A stretch of 64,000 nt of DNA from Bacteroidales bacterium (GTDB lineage Bacteria > Bacteroidota > Bacteroidia > Bacteroidales > UBA932): assembly GCA_029098505.1 (NCBI GenBank), contig JAQXOE010000010.1, forward strand, positions 1 through 64,000, in the 5' to 3' direction. Made by a program: the position numbers and the translations under genes. A model generated the notes under the pieces. That model was not told where the DNA came from and did not search any database. It saw nothing but the letters and a program-made list of their open reading frames with translations. The number at the start of each line of letters is the position of its first letter. Within the stretch, counting starts at the first letter, position 1. Below are positions 44,391 through 51,625 of this stretch, piece by piece.

Positions 44391-45389
44391 ATGGCAGAAA
44401 TTAAAGCAGCTGACGTAATGAAACTGCGCAAGATGACCAGCGCAGGTATGATGGATTGCAAGAAGGCCCTCACAGAGGCTGACGGCGACTTCAACAAGGC
44501 AATGGACATCATCCGCGAGAAGGGCAAGCTCGTTGCAGCCAAGAGAGCTGACCGCGAGACTTCAGAGGGCGCAGTTAAGGCTAGAATCAATGGCAATAAG
44601 GGTATCCTCGTTTGCCTTGGTTGCGAGACTGACTTCGTTTCAAGAAACGAGGCTTTCCAGGCTCTTGCAGAGGCTATCGCAGACGTAGCTATCGCTAACT
44701 TCCCGGCAGACATCGAGGCCCTCAAGGCTTGCAAGATGGCTGATGGCCAGACCGTAGCTGAGGCTGTTGAGGCTCAGACCGGTAAGACTGGTGAGAAGCA
44801 CGTTCTCGCTTCTTACTCATCTATCGAGGCTCCATACATCAAGGAGTATGTTCACAAGGTAAACGGAAAGCTCGGCGCTATCGTTGGATTCAACAAGGAG
44901 ATTGACGAGAACGTTGCCAAGGGTATGGCTATGCAGGTGGCTTCTATGAATCCTGTTGCTATTTCAGCAGAGGATTGCCCTGCAGAGGTCGTTGAGAACG
45001 AGCTCAAGGTCGCTACTGAAAAGACCAAGGAGGAACTCGTGAAGAAGGCTGTAGATGCAGCTCTCTCAAAGGCAGGCATCAACCCTGCACACGTTGACAG
45101 CGAGGCTCACATCGAGTCTAATACATCAAAGGGCTGGCTCACTCCTGAGCAGGCTGACCAGGCTCGTCAGATAATCAAGACTGTTGGCGAGGAGAAGGCA
45201 GCAAACCTTCCTATGCAGATGGTTGAGAATATCGCTAAGGGCCGTCTCCAGAAGTTCTTCAAAGAGCAGACTCTTCTCGAGCAGGAGTACACTATGTCTG
45301 ACGACAAGAAGAGCGTAAAGGCTGTTCTCGCCGCTGCTGACAAGGATGCTAAGATTGTAGCTTTCAAGAGATTCTCTCTTAACGACTAA
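44391..45389 (+). CDS. tsf: Translation elongation factor Ts
   Basis: The 332-residue protein begins MAEIKAADVMKLRKMTSAGMMDCKKALTEADGDFNKAMDIIREKG, the N-terminal EF-Ts helix-loop module, followed by NGNKGILVCLGCETDFVSRNEAFQALAEAIAD. It is longer than E. coli EF-Ts (283 residues), with an extended region around residues 130-270, as common in Bacteroidetes. It recycles EF-Tu-GDP to the GTP form. Codon use is strongly biased, as expected for a highly expressed gene. Confidence 0.97.
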   Translation: MAEIKAADVMKLRKMTSAGMMDCKKALTEADGDFNKAMDIIREKGKLVAAKRADRETSEGAVKARINGNKGILVCLGCETDFVSRNEAFQALAEAIADVAIANFPADIEALKACKMADGQTVAEAVEAQTGKTGEKHVLASYSSIEAPYIKEYVHKVNGKLGAIVGFNKEIDENVAKGMAMQVASMNPVAISAEDCPAEVVENELKVATEKTKEELVKKAVDAALSKAGINPAHVDSEAHIESNTSKGWLTPEQADQARQIIKTVGEEKAANLPMQMVENIAKGRLQKFFKEQTLLEQEYTMSDDKKSVKAVLAAADKDAKIVAFKRFSLND

Positions 45390-45413
45390 TATCAGCGTCA
45401 TAAACGATATCAG

Positions 45414-45459
45414 GGAGCTGACCAGGAAGTCAATAGGCTTTGAGGTCAGCTCCTTTTTT
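45414..45459 (+). terminator. Intrinsic terminator after tsf
   Basis: A perfect 10-bp stem GGAGCTGACC/GGTCAGCTCC with a 20-base loop is followed by TTTTTT. Confidence 0.88.
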
Positions 45460-45555
45460 GTTTGTCTGCAGATGCTTACCTGTGCATTTCCACAGAATCG
45501 GCCTGGTTTTTTATTGTCTGGGCGCGGGGATCCAGATGGCTTTTCTTTTGGTTGA

Positions 45556-45665
45556 GCGTGGTGGATAAGTGACTGATACACAGCGAGTTAGGTGATTGCC
45601 TATGGTGAATTTTGACCATAGATAAATGCTTAAAGTGCTGATATACAATGGGTTGAGCCCCACGG
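45556..45665 (+). repeat. Dispersed palindromic element, copy 3
   Basis: About 110 bp: GCGTGGTGGATAAGTGACTG at the left, the core GCCTATGGTGAATTTTGACC, and TGGGTTGAGCCCCACGG at the right. It has the orientation of copies 1 and 4. It is the most degenerate copy at the right terminus. It lies in the 584-base gap between tsf and the esterase gene, which holds no other gene. Confidence 0.7.
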
Positions 45666-45753
45666 CGAGGATGCTGCGGAGACAGCGCTGCAGAAACCGG
45701 CATCCCCCACGTCCAGCATCTTGGCTGCTGTGAGAGGAATTTGCACTCATCAG

Positions 45754-45830
45754 AAAGGAGGTAAGGAACTCACGGGAGCGAAGCTTGTCGCTGGATTTCG
45801 TGGAGCTCCAGCGAGTTCTTTGCCTCCTTT
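45754..45830 (+). other. Long stem-loop in the tsf-esterase gap
   Basis: AAAGGAGGTAAGGAACTC (45754-45771) pairs with GAGTTCTTTGCCTCCTTT (45813-45830): 18 of 18 positions if two G-U pairs are allowed. An inner 7-bp stem CGCTGGA/TCCAGCG is nested inside. There is no T run after it, so it is not a standard terminator. The two deviations from perfect symmetry keep RNA pairing on the + strand as G-U, which hints at a functional RNA structure rather than a DNA site. Confidence 0.55.
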
Positions 45831-45930
45831 CCCTTAATTAATGTACAAAATCAGTAATTAATGTATAAATCTTAAAGCCATATAACGTTTTTTTGCACGT
45901 TAAGTAAATAGGAATTGATCCTCTTTTTTA

Positions 45931-45938
45931 TAGCTTTG
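45931..45938 (+). promoter_or_regulatory. -7 box upstream of the esterase gene
   Basis: TAGCTTTG matches TAnnTTTG and is 35 bases before the ATG at 45974. The -33 region is not clear. Confidence 0.5.
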
Positions 45939-45973
45939 CATATCATTTGACACAACTAATCCAAATTAAAAAC

Positions 45974-47113
45974 ATGAAACGTTTAAGCGCAATTTTCCTC
46001 GGCCTCGCACTTCTCGCAGGCTCAGCAAATGCTCAGGAGCTCGCCAACTTCAATTTCGGTGGTGCACCTCAGGCAAAGTCACCTGATATGCAGGGCGATA
46101 AGGTTACTTTCCGCCTCAATGCAAACTATGCAACGCAGGTTAATCTCGTTGGCAGCTGGATGGAGAACCCATACGGCGGCGGCATCCCTATGGTAAAGGG
46201 TGAGAAGGGTATCTGGGAGATTACAGTTGATATGCCTTCTCCTGAGATCTACACTTACAACTTCGTTGTTGACGGTGTTTCAGTAAACGACCCTCAGAAT
46301 TATTACGTACAGCGTGATGGTACCCGTTATCTCAATATGCTCATCGTTCCTGGCGAGCGTACCGAGAACTACAACGAGGCTAACCAGAGAGGTACTGTAA
46401 GCTACAAGTGGTATGACTCAGCCATTCTTGGAATGAACCGTCGTCTTACCGTTTATACTCCTTACGGTTATGAGGCTAACTCAAAGCAGAAGTATCCTGT
46501 CCTCTACCTCCTTCACGGAGCAGGTGGTGACGAGGAGGCTTGGTCATCAATGGGCCGTGCAGCTCAGATTCTTGACAACCTCATCGAGAAGGGTCTTGCA
46601 AAGCCTATGATCGTTGTTATGCCTAACGGCAACCCTAACCAGCAGGCCGCTCAGACTCTCGGTCTTCCTACTTCACAGCTCAATTTCCGTGATCCTGCAT
46701 ATGCAAACGCTTATGTAAGAAGCCTTTGCGAGGAGATCGTTCCATTTATCGAGAAGAACTACCGCGTTATCGCAAAGCCTGAGTCACGTGCCGTTGCAGG
46801 TCTCTCAATGGGTGGTGGCCACACTATTTCGGCTGCAGCTCTCTACCCTAAGATGTTCGACTATATCTGCCCTCTTTCTGCAGCAGGTTCTATGACTCCT
46901 GAGCAGGCAGCAGCTCTCAAGGCTGCAGGCGTTAAGCTTTACTGGGTAGGTTGCGGTAACACCGATTTCCTCTGGAACGGCAATCTCGCACTCAAGAAGG
47001 TTTGTGAGGATGCGAATATGGATAACTTCGTATTCTTCGAGTCAGACGGTGGCCACGTATGGGCTAACTGGAGACTCTACCTCAATACATTCGCAAGACT
47101 TCTCTTCAAGTAA
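45974..47113 (+). CDS. Exported esterase (CE1/enterochelin-esterase-like) with N-terminal E-set domain
   Basis: The 379-residue product has a signal peptide (MKRLSAIFLGLALLAGSANAQ), a CBM48-like Ig fold at about 40-125 (VTFRLNANYATQVNLVGSWMENPYGGG, GIWEITVDMPSPEIYTYNFVVDG) and an alpha/beta-hydrolase domain. The catalytic serine is in AVAGLSMGGGHTISAAALYP, the oxyanion region is LLHGAGGDEEAWSSMG, and the His lies in SDGGHVWANWR. This layout is that of secreted feruloyl or acetyl-xylan esterases of family CE1. The ATG at 45974 was preferred over the TTG at 45947. Codon bias is as strong as in the ribosomal genes, so expression may be high. It is about 460 bp before the hybrid regulator gene and may serve the same glycan. 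Confidence 0.87.
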   Translation: MKRLSAIFLGLALLAGSANAQELANFNFGGAPQAKSPDMQGDKVTFRLNANYATQVNLVGSWMENPYGGGIPMVKGEKGIWEITVDMPSPEIYTYNFVVDGVSVNDPQNYYVQRDGTRYLNMLIVPGERTENYNEANQRGTVSYKWYDSAILGMNRRLTVYTPYGYEANSKQKYPVLYLLHGAGGDEEAWSSMGRAAQILDNLIEKGLAKPMIVVMPNGNPNQQAAQTLGLPTSQLNFRDPAYANAYVRSLCEEIVPFIEKNYRVIAKPESRAVAGLSMGGGHTISAAALYPKMFDYICPLSAAGSMTPEQAAALKAAGVKLYWVGCGNTDFLWNGNLALKKVCEDANMDNFVFFESDGGHVWANWRLYLNTFARLLFK

Positions 47114-47144
47114 TTTTTGTGTATAGTATGATTTAATTCACAGG

Positions 47145-47172
47145 GGATGGCCCGAAAGGTCATCCTCTTTTT
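47145..47172 (+). terminator. Intrinsic terminator after the esterase gene
   Basis: An 8-bp stem GGATGGCC/GGTCATCC (one G-U pair) with a CGAAA loop is followed by TCTTTTTATT. Confidence 0.75.
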
Positions 47173-47233
47173 ATTGTGGCAATGAAGGAAGGACTCCCGT
47201 GAGCCCTTCCTTCATCCTGGAAAGATAGTGAGT

Positions 47234-47342
47234 TGTGGGGGATAAATGCCTGATACTCAGCAAGATGAGCTATTGTCTATAGGCAAATTTGCCTATAGAC
47301 AATAGCTTAAGGTGTTGATACATAGTGAGTTGTCTCCCACGC
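47234..47342 (+). repeat. Dispersed palindromic element, copy 4, with a 40-bp perfect palindrome
   Basis: About 109 bp: TGTGGGGGATAAATGCCTG at the left and GAGTTGTCTCCCACGC at the right. The centre (47268-47307) is a perfect palindrome with half-site AGCTATTGTCTATAGGCAAA. Copies 1-3 have imperfect centres, so this may be the youngest or most active copy. The rest of the gap (47343-47530) has a 13-bp direct repeat GGAGGATTCCCCT at 47350 and 47401, and no gene. Confidence 0.8.
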
Positions 47343-47533
47343 TGGAGGCGGAGGATTCCCCTATGTTTATCAGCATAAAATATAACCACGCGTATCCACA
47401 GGAGGATTCCCCTGCGGCCAGACTCATTCAAGATGACCCTTCCGGCTGCTGGTTTGAGAAGCATCCAGCTTGAGATGTTGGTGCATAGCTTGGATTCAAA
47501 TGACAATTTAGTCTGCCTCCTCTGTTTTTTTTG

Positions 47534-47541
47534 TATATTTG
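47534..47541 (+). promoter_or_regulatory. -7 box upstream of the hybrid regulator gene
   Basis: TATATTTG matches TAnnTTTG and lies 31 bases before the ATG at 47573. No -33 box at normal spacing was seen. Confidence 0.5.
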
Positions 47542-47572
47542 TGTCAACCAACTATCCACATATAGTACGAAA

Positions 47573-50500
47573 ATGAATCGTCCATATCTTCTGAATATTG
47601 CTTTTGCAGCCCTTTGTGCTTTCTGCCTTGCCACAGGCTGCAAGAGTAATGAGCATTTTGACCAGAACATCAAGATACAGAATCCCAATTCCACCAAGAC
47701 CGTATCCTCAAACATCTCAAACAAGGATATCAATGTCATTGCACAGGACAGCGAGGGCTATGTCTGGATAGGCACTTTCAGAGGTCTCAACCGTTTCGAT
47801 TCCCGAAACTACTATCAGTATTTCCGTGGTTCTGAGGAGGGCGACCTTAATCACAATCAGGTTTATGACCTCAAAGCTCTGGAAAACGGCGATATGCTCG
47901 TCGTAGCCGGAGCTGTCTCGATATATTCGGCCGAAGAAGACAACTTCCATTATTTTGCCCAGGAGGACAGCATTCATTTCAACAGGGCTCTCAAGGCGAG
48001 TGACGGGACTTTCTATGTTTCCGACAACTTCAACCTTTATAAGATTGACCGTTCAAGGGATACTGTCGTGCTTGCTGTACCTACGCTGAATCAGGCCTTC
48101 TCCTCTTTCTTTATGGGCGTAGACAATGAAGTCTGGCGCTTTGCAAACCGCAGACTGTCAAGGATTTCTCTTGACAGCGGCGAGGAGGTTCAGTACAGCC
48201 TTCCTTTCCGTCCGTATTTCTGTGCTGAGACTGATGGCGGGGATCTTTGGCTCTCGGATGGCAGCCGTATGGGCGTGTTCAATACCGTTCTCAGACGATA
48301 TATGGATGTTCCGGCCGCTGTTGCCGCTGCTGACAAACTTGCATCTTCACCCCTTCATTCTGTACTGTCGGTAGGCTCGGACAGGGTCCTGTTCAATACA
48401 GCTTCAGGGGCTTATTATTTGTATGATGCTCAGGCTGAGAAGGTTATCGAAGGGACAAGCCCGGCTTTCCCGTTTGAACTGCCTCCTTTTAAGGACACTG
48501 AGGGCGCTTTTGTCGATATGGACAATAATATCTGGTTCTACTCGAACGATCAAGGCGTATTCATCTCGAATCCCGAACGCAGTCTCTTCAACGAGGAGCA
48601 GGGCTCATTGCACAGGCTCATTGACAACACCATCGTCTCCATTGCTTACGCGAAGTCCTGCAATACCTTGATAATGGCTTCGAAGCAGGGCGGCGTGTAC
48701 CTTTGGGACAGGAGCAATTCCCGCCTTACCTTCCTTAAGAATATCAGTGAGAGTCAGTTGCTTATGGATATGAACGACGAGTGTCTTTGGAGTGTCAATT
48801 CCAACGGAAGCAAGCTTCAGCAGTGGAAGGTCTCGCCGACTTCCCTCAGTCTGATACGGGAGTACGATTCATATTCGTCTTTGTCAATTGCCCAGGACAA
48901 CAATGGCACTATCTGGCTCGGCTGTGCTTACCGCTATCTTCAGTATCTGGAGCGGGGCAGTCACGAACTCAAAATGCTGCCGACTTCTACTGAAACGTCG
49001 AAATTCTTCTTCACTCCGACCGTGCTTCCGCTCAGGAACGGGCAGATGATGGTCGCATCAAGCATACATTACCCGATTTTCGTGGATGAGGACCATCAGG
49101 TCAGCTCCGGCAAGCTGAATTACGAGACCTTCAGCAAGTCCCTCATTGCCAGCGTGTTCGTCCCTACCGGCAGCATTCAGGATTCGGATGGTTATATCTG
49201 GTTGGGAACGGTGGGCTCGGGCTTGCTGCGCATCAATCCCGTCACCGGCGAGGTCATTGCCCTGGAAGGGGAGCCTTGCGACGATATCAGCGGCATACTC
49301 GAGGATGATTATGGCAATCTTTGGGTGTCCACGATGAACGGCATCGGCAGGCTCGACCGCAAAACACTTCAATTCACCAATTATTCGATTGAGGACGGCA
49401 TCGGGGGCAATCAATTCGTCGACCGCTCGTCCTGCGCATTACCGGACGGCACCCTGGTCTTCGGAGGCAATCACGGCATCACCATCTTCAAGCCCGATGA
49501 GATGCGCTCGGTGAAGACCGTTCCTCTCCGTTTCGAGTGGATTAGGGTCAATGACGGCGAGTCCCCGCTGAATTACGACAAGAAGGGCAATCTGCTTCTA
49601 ACTCATAGGGATAAGCGCTTTTCTATCAAGTATATAGCCCTTAATTTCAATGAACAGCAGCCTGTAAGGTACAGATATCGCCTCGACGGTTTCGATTCCG
49701 ACTGGCATTTTGTCGGAATGAATATGGAGGCCAACTACAACAATCTTCATCCGGGGAAATATACTTTCCGCGTGGCAGCTTCGACTCCTTCGGGCAGCAT
49801 TTCCACCAATGAGCTTACGCTGCAGCTGCGCGTGAAACCTGCTCCTTGGCTGAGCTGGTGGTCCCTCTTGCTGGATGTCATAGTCTTGGCTTTCCTAAGT
49901 ATTTGGATATCACGGCATTATCGTCATTTGCGCCAGATACGCGAGACTGCCGAAAGGGCCGAAAGCGAAGAAAAGTTCTTCACCAATATTGCCCACGAAT
50001 TCAGATCCCCTCTAACGATGATTTCCGGCCCGCTCAATATGCTCGAGCAGAAGGACAATCTCAACGATGAGGAGAGGAAACTCTTGGCAATGGCGCAGAG
50101 GAGCAGCCGCTGGATGCTTCAGTTGGTGGACCAGTTCCTTGATGTCGAGAAGATTAAGACCGACAAGCTCAGTTTGTCTGTCCAGAAGGCCGATATTTCA
50201 GTGCTTTTGAAAAATATCTGCGACATTTATGAGAATGCGGCGTCGCTGAAGGGAGTATCCTTTGCCTGCGAGGGCCTCGACCTTCCTTTTGAGATGCCTC
50301 TGGATGTGGACAAGATTTCCAAGATTATGAACAATCTTCTGTCCAACTCATTGAAATTCACACCTTCGGGCGGATTGATCCGTGTCTCTTTCGATACTAT
50401 TCCTGATTCTTATGCGGAAGTGACTGTGACAGATACGGGCGTAGGTATCCCTGATAATCTGAAAAAAAAGGTCTTTGATCGCTATTTTCAGGTGGAAAAG

Positions 50501-51499
50501 AACCCGAACAGTCACGCAATTGGTTCAGGCATAGGACTTTATTATTCCCGTAACCTTGCAAATGTCCATCACGGGAAACTGTGGGTGGAGGACAATCCTG
50601 CCGGCAAGGGCTCTTGTTTCAAGCTCCGCATTCCGTACCTGGATAATGCTTATGCCCAGGATGAGTGGAGCAGGGGACCTGTTGTGGAACTGAATCCTAA
50701 CGTACCTGCTATAGAGCCTCTCGAAGTGGCGAATGTCGGCAGGAAGGACAAGGCGGCAGTGCTGGTGGTGGACGATGACATTGATATTGCCAATTATGTA
50801 AAAGTAATACTTTCGGATTCTTATGATGTCAGCTGCTGCTATGATGCAGACAGCGCGATGAAGCTCCTGACAGAGGGCAATCCTCCGGATCTGGTCATCA
50901 GTGATGTGATGATGCCTCAAAAGGACGGATTCGAACTGTGCCGGGAAATCCGTGCTGATGTTCAGCTCTCACATATTCCTGTAATACTTTGTACGGCCAA
51001 GACCTCAGTTGAGGACAAAATTCACGGTTTGGAGGACGGTGCCAATTCCTATGTGACCAAACCTTTTGATCCGAAATACCTGAAGGCCGTGGTCAAGTCG
51101 CTGCTTGAAACCCGCAACAAGGTTCAGAAAGCCATTACTGAATCCACTTCGGTGGAGGCAATTGACGATGAGGTCCTGCCGCCTCAGGACAAGGCATTCC
51201 TCGAGAGGCTTTTCGCTATGATAGACGAATCCCTGTCGGATTCAAGCCTTGACGTGGATATGCTTGCCGAAAAGATGGGAATATCGCGTACGAAGTTCTA
51301 TTATAAGGTAAAGGGCCTTACTGGTGAGAGCCCTGCAGTGCTGCTGCGAAACAGCAGATTGAACAAGAGCGTTTCCCTCATCCGAGAGGGCAGGTACAAT
51401 CTTTCCGAGATTGCGGATATGGTGGGCTTCACCAGCCTTTCACAGTTCTCGGTTTCGTTCAAGAAGCAGTTCGGAGTCACTCCAAGGGATTTCAGATAG
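47573..51499 (+). CDS. Hybrid two-component system regulator (HTCS)
   Basis: The 1308-residue protein joins sensor and regulator in one chain. After an N-terminal signal with a possible lipobox (LATGCKS) come two-bladed-propeller Reg_prop repeats (for example VIAQDSEGYVWIGTFRGLNRFD), a Y_Y_Y domain (~680-755), a membrane helix (SLLLDVIVLAFLSIWI), HisKA with His808 in FFTNIAHEFRSPL, HATPase (DTGVGIP, GSGIGLYYSRN), a receiver with VLVVDDDIDIANY and phospho-Asp about 1111 in LVISDVMMP, and an AraC-type HTH ending FGVTPRDFR. HTCS proteins sense glycan fragments in the periplasm and activate the neighbouring polysaccharide locus. The start at 47573 was chosen for the signal peptide. Confidence 0.95.
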   Translation: MNRPYLLNIAFAALCAFCLATGCKSNEHFDQNIKIQNPNSTKTVSSNISNKDINVIAQDSEGYVWIGTFRGLNRFDSRNYYQYFRGSEEGDLNHNQVYDLKALENGDMLVVAGAVSIYSAEEDNFHYFAQEDSIHFNRALKASDGTFYVSDNFNLYKIDRSRDTVVLAVPTLNQAFSSFFMGVDNEVWRFANRRLSRISLDSGEEVQYSLPFRPYFCAETDGGDLWLSDGSRMGVFNTVLRRYMDVPAAVAAADKLASSPLHSVLSVGSDRVLFNTASGAYYLYDAQAEKVIEGTSPAFPFELPPFKDTEGAFVDMDNNIWFYSNDQGVFISNPERSLFNEEQGSLHRLIDNTIVSIAYAKSCNTLIMASKQGGVYLWDRSNSRLTFLKNISESQLLMDMNDECLWSVNSNGSKLQQWKVSPTSLSLIREYDSYSSLSIAQDNNGTIWLGCAYRYLQYLERGSHELKMLPTSTETSKFFFTPTVLPLRNGQMMVASSIHYPIFVDEDHQVSSGKLNYETFSKSLIASVFVPTGSIQDSDGYIWLGTVGSGLLRINPVTGEVIALEGEPCDDISGILEDDYGNLWVSTMNGIGRLDRKTLQFTNYSIEDGIGGNQFVDRSSCALPDGTLVFGGNHGITIFKPDEMRSVKTVPLRFEWIRVNDGESPLNYDKKGNLLLTHRDKRFSIKYIALNFNEQQPVRYRYRLDGFDSDWHFVGMNMEANYNNLHPGKYTFRVAASTPSGSISTNELTLQLRVKPAPWLSWWSLLLDVIVLAFLSIWISRHYRHLRQIRETAERAESEEKFFTNIAHEFRSPLTMISGPLNMLEQKDNLNDEERKLLAMAQRSSRWMLQLVDQFLDVEKIKTDKLSLSVQKADISVLLKNICDIYENAASLKGVSFACEGLDLPFEMPLDVDKISKIMNNLLSNSLKFTPSGGLIRVSFDTIPDSYAEVTVTDTGVGIPDNLKKKVFDRYFQVEKNPNSHAIGSGIGLYYSRNLANVHHGKLWVEDNPAGKGSCFKLRIPYLDNAYAQDEWSRGPVVELNPNVPAIEPLEVANVGRKDKAAVLVVDDDIDIANYVKVILSDSYDVSCCYDADSAMKLLTEGNPPDLVISDVMMPQKDGFELCREIRADVQLSHIPVILCTAKTSVEDKIHGLEDGANSYVTKPFDPKYLKAVVKSLLETRNKVQKAITESTSVEAIDDEVLPPQDKAFLERLFAMIDESLSDSSLDVDMLAEKMGISRTKFYYKVKGLTGESPAVLLRNSRLNKSVSLIREGRYNLSEIADMVGFTSLSQFSVSFKKQFGVTPRDFR

Positions 51500-51502
51500 G
51501 AT

Positions 51503-51530
51503 TCTGTACATTTTGAAAATTATCTGTACA
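51503..51530 (+). promoter_or_regulatory. Direct repeat, candidate HTCS operator
   Basis: TCTGTACA occurs at 51503-51510 and again at 51523-51530, exactly 20 bp apart (two helical turns), with A/T-rich flanks. An inverted GTACAAGCT-type half-site follows near 51553-51561. It lies 63-90 bp upstream of the GH3 -7 box. AraC-type domains of HTCS regulators bind direct repeats with this kind of phasing, so this is a good candidate for the activator site. The binding itself is inferred. Confidence 0.5.
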
Positions 51531-51592
51531 AAAAAATAAGTGGAAACAAAAAGCTTGTACGCGTGGATAAGTAGGGGGTGAAGGCTTGTGTC

Positions 51593-51600
51593 TAACTTTG
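51593..51600 (+). promoter_or_regulatory. -7 box of the GH3-SusCD operon
   Basis: TAACTTTG matches TAnnTTTG, 26 bases before the GH3 start. There is no -33 TTTG at the right distance, which fits an activator-dependent promoter. Confidence 0.6.
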
Positions 51601-51625
51601 TAGAGTTAAATCATCACTAATAATC

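Noticed and set aside
45476-47551. Minus-strand ORFs at 45476-45703, 45511-45750, 45126-45581 and 47270-47551 that share short peptides
   Set aside because: The shared peptides (such as YQHLKLLS/YQHFKHLS) come from copies of the dispersed DNA element, not from a protein family.
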